DNA of 64,000 nucleotides from contig JAVEYW010000013.1 of assembly GCA_034003325.1 (NCBI GenBank), positions 62,001 through 126,000 on the forward strand. The letters are read 5' to 3'. The position numbers were made by a program, and so were the translations under genes. Shown one piece after another: positions 62,102 to 64,000 of this stretch; the stretch's first letter is position 1, and each line of letters begins with the position of its first letter. Source of the stretch: Desulfobacterales bacterium. GTDB taxonomy: Bacteria > Desulfobacterota > Desulfobacteria > Desulfobacterales > JAFDDL01. The notes beneath the pieces are model-generated. The model was not told where the DNA came from, did no database searches, and saw only the letters and a list, made by a program, of their open reading frames with translations.

Positions 62102-62797
62102 TTACGGCAAATTGTTCGCCGGAACCCTGTCGGAAGCGAGTACGCGCTCGCTGTTGAAGTTTTTCAGCAATTCCTGTTGAGGATCAACCTTAAAAAAGGC
62201 GTGATATATTACGTCTGACAAATAATCGGCATGTGTATCAAGATCCACAGAATCATGTGCCTGTTTCATTATATAGTTGGCATATCCTTCCATAATAGCT
62301 GTGACGGCAGCATTCGTTAATTCCATGTCTATATTGCGGCAATATCCCTTCTCGATAGAGGCCTTCATGTTGCGCGTAGAAATTTTGAATAAACCCTCAT
62401 GAATTTTCAGCCATTTTTCTTCAAATTGTTTATCATAAATCATGGCTTCTTGTAGGGCCAGAATTATACCCCTGTGTTGTAGATAAAGCCGAAGAACGCT
62501 CTTGACACCATAACGTATTCTTTCATAAACGCTTAACGGTTTATCCTTGGGGTAATGATACCCCATCTTTTTGGCCACGTTGTCAGCTAACATACTAAGA
62601 AGGTCTTGCTTGTTTTTAAAATACTTATAAAAAGTTCCATGCCCGAGATCCGCCCGGGTCGTTATGTCGTCAACCGTTGTCTTGACATAGCCCAGTTCAG
62701 CAAAGGCCTCAAACGTTGCGCGAATAATCTGTTGCCTGTTTAATGTCTTGCGCCGCTCTGTTCTTGTAAGCTTTGGATTAGTACCTATCGTTTCCAT
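62102..62797 (-). CDS. TetR-family transcription regulator
   Basis: A 231-residue regulator with an N-terminal helix-turn-helix (about 20-65: IIRATFEAFAELGYVKTTVDDITTRADLGHGTFYKYFKNK-type order) and an all-helical ligand domain. TetR proteins of this kind often repress acyl-CoA degradation genes until an acyl-CoA binds. ATG 62797 has AGGTG upstream; a GTG at 62809 is possible. Divergent from the crotonase gene at 63305; a perfect palindrome overlapping a promoter lies between. Confidence 0.9.
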   Translation of the reverse strand: METIGTNPKLTRTERRKTLNRQQIIRATFEAFAELGYVKTTVDDITTRADLGHGTFYKYFKNKQDLLSMLADNVAKKMGYHYPKDKPLSVYERIRYGVKSVLRLYLQHRGIILALQEAMIYDKQFEEKWLKIHEGLFKISTRNMKASIEKGYCRNIDMELTNAAVTAIMEGYANYIMKQAHDSVDLDTHADYLSDVIYHAFFKVDPQQELLKNFNSERVLASDRVPANNLP

Positions 62798-63065
62798 ATC
62801 ATATAACACCTGATCCGATTTAAAAACGCACTGCTTGTGCCACTCGCTGTGTTTGAATTAAATTTTAAGCCCCGAAATACTTAAGGTATCCCGCTGATTG
62901 GTCCCGTTTTGCAACAGAATCACCGGCCTTGGCCAAAACCGAAACGTCCCACCGCAGAAAGTGGTTCATCCCCGTATCGTTATCGAATTTATATTGGACA
63001 AACTTAAAGATTTATACAGAAAAAAATTGATAATCGCAAGCGCAAATCTGCGATTAATTTTATAT

Positions 63066-63094
63066 TTGACAATGGCGTCATTTTTGACTATTTA
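63066..63094 (+). promoter_or_regulatory. Sigma-70-type promoter
   Basis: TTGACA at 63066-63071 and TATTTA at 63089-63094 with a 17-base spacer. It reads toward the crotonase gene. Its -10 box lies inside the palindrome at 63085-63098, a classic repressor arrangement. Confidence 0.6.
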
Positions 63095-63098
63095 GTCA
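63085..63098. promoter_or_regulatory. Probable TetR operator overlapping the promoter
   Basis: TGACTA-TT-TAGTCA is a perfect inverted repeat covering the -10 box of the promoter at 63066. Its form resembles operators of TetR-family repressors, and a TetR gene is divergent 290 bases away. Confidence 0.6.
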
Positions 63099-63304
63099 GT
63101 ATTGCTATAAGCTAATTCCAATTCGTCTTTCTTGCGAGTGTTAATTTGTCTTTGTGAACTGTTTTCTGTCTGAATCCATTAAATATTTTCAAAAAATGGG
63201 TTGGATCGAGTCATTCTTGTTGAGAGCGTTTCGATCATGCCAAACCGTGGGGCCATAAAAATGGCTGCACCAAGCAGCATCACAACAATAAAGGAGAAAA
63301 CGTC

Positions 63305-64000
63305 ATGAGAACAGCCGTGCGTTTAGACATTAAAGGCGGCATAGCAGAGGTAGTGCTGGTGCAGGCAAAACGTGGCAATCCATTAGACGAGAACCTGTGC
63401 GGCGATCTGTGCGATGTCGCGAACGAGTGCAGCGAAAACCCGGGCGTTCGTGCCGTGCTGATCCGGGCCGATGGGAAGTACTTCAGCGTTGGTGCCGATC
63501 TCAAATGGTTCGGTCGCGACAGGGTCTCCCTGCCGCTCATGCTGAAGCGGGCCAACTCTAAGCTGCACATGGCCATTGCCCGATTTGTGCGTGCGGATGC
63601 GCCAGTGGTGATTGCCATTCATGCCCTCGTGGTAGGTGGCATGACCGCACTGACTGCGATGGCAGACTTCGCCTTGGCTGGAACCTCTGCCAAGTTTTAT
63701 GCTGCCTACAACCTTGTTGGTTTTGCCCCCGATGGTGCCGGCACCTACTTCATTCCCCGCCGCGTGGGCAGCCGAAAAGCAGCCGAGTTCCTAATGCTGA
63801 ATCAGACCTGGACGGCCGAAGAAGCGGCACGCAACGGCCTTATCACACGCGTGGTACCTGATGACCGCTTGCTGGAAGAAGCCAGATCGCTGGTCGAGGA
63901 AATCGCCGGCGGTCCGACCATAACTTTTGGCGAAACGAAACGCCTATTGATGAGCTACACCGATCAGCCGATGGAAACCCAGATGGAGTTAGAAGCGCAG
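63305..64000 (+). CDS. Enoyl-CoA hydratase/isomerase family protein, PaaG-like (partial, runs off the window)
   Basis: The first 232 codons of a crotonase-fold protein; no stop before the window end, about 30 residues are missing. YFSVGADL (about 59) and the stretch VVGGMTALTAMADF (about 113) are the oxyanion segments. The hydratase glutamates are absent, and FYAAYNLVGFAPDGAGT carries the Asp of PaaG-type isomerases, as in the crotonase at 54912. AAAGGAG stands eight bases before the ATG. Probably repressed by the divergent TetR regulator through the operator at 63085. Confidence 0.88.
   Translation, partial: MRTAVRLDIKGGIAEVVLVQAKRGNPLDENLCGDLCDVANECSENPGVRAVLIRADGKYFSVGADLKWFGRDRVSLPLMLKRANSKLHMAIARFVRADAPVVIAIHALVVGGMTALTAMADFALAGTSAKFYAAYNLVGFAPDGAGTYFIPRRVGSRKAAEFLMLNQTWTAEEAARNGLITRVVPDDRLLEEARSLVEEIAGGPTITFGETKRLLMSYTDQPMETQMELEAQ

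Larger units (their letters stand above)
62798..63304. other. Intergenic region between TetR and crotonase genes
   Basis: About 500 AT-rich bases. It carries the promoter and palindrome at 63066-63098. A frame at 62898-63095 has no support. Otherwise nothing recognised; the leader from the promoter to the crotonase start would be about 200 bases. Confidence 0.5.

Noticed and set aside
61969-62157. 62-codon open frame after the ETF remnant
   Set aside because: Overlaps the 3' end of the TetR gene in the opposite direction and has no support.

Overview
The window looks like a chromosome segment from an anaerobic, Gram-negative bacterium, most probably Desulfobacterota (sulfate-reducer-like, order Desulfobacterales as a guess; no 16S rRNA or sulfate-reduction gene is present to prove it). 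The grounds are a Desulfovibrio-type hybrid cluster protein divergent from a Crp/Fnr regulator, ferredoxin and ferritin-like proteins, ADP-forming acyl-CoA synthetases, a short ArgA-like acetyltransferase, and outer-membrane proteins of the DUF1302/DUF1329 type.

Layout. (1) 0-13 kb, housekeeping and carbon-storage genes: ArgA-like GNAT, an unknown protein, a Lon-related protease, a DUF1499 protein, alpha-glucan phosphorylase, an ADP-forming acetyl-CoA synthetase fused to a GNAT domain, an MscS channel, a stand-alone glycogen-binding (CBM48-type) protein and an OmpA-type lipoprotein. (2) 13.4-18.1 kb: a complete branched-chain amino-acid-type ABC transporter, livKHMGF, on the minus strand. (3) 18.7-25.6 kb, redox and nitrosative-stress genes: ferredoxin, HD-domain protein, Hcp and its divergent regulator around a good FNR-type box, a ferritin-like protein, a radical SAM protein and a split YeeE/YedE transporter pair. 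(4) 26-31.5 kb: queD and an overlapping bioAFDB operon. (5) 31.5-36 kb: CBS protein, adenine deaminase, two metallo-beta-lactamase-fold enzymes and a frameshifted transposase relic.

(6) 37-64 kb is the most interesting part: about 25 kb of almost exclusively plus-strand acyl-CoA genes. It has two paralogous 559-residue AMP-forming CoA ligases, a tandem pair of 378-residue acyl-CoA dehydrogenases plus a third one, an ADP-forming acyl-CoA synthetase, a phytoene-desaturase-like flavoprotein, a short-chain dehydrogenase that has lost its catalytic Tyr/Lys, two isomerase-type crotonases, a 2,4-dienoyl-CoA-reductase-like flavoenzyme and a TetR regulator with a promoter-overlapping palindrome. Embedded in it is an envelope module (DUF1302 barrel, DUF1329, YCF48-like protein, MmpL/RND transporter and a cupredoxin-like protein). 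Together these suggest transport, CoA activation and beta-oxidation-like degradation of an unidentified hydrophobic or cyclic acid. A chemoreceptor broken by one in-frame TAG and an ETF-alpha remnant lie in the same block.

A family of about 111-bp intergenic repeats (tandem CCCAGCATC units plus TCCGGC/GCCGGA hairpins) recurs at least three times, with two partial relatives. No tRNA, rRNA or CRISPR array was seen.
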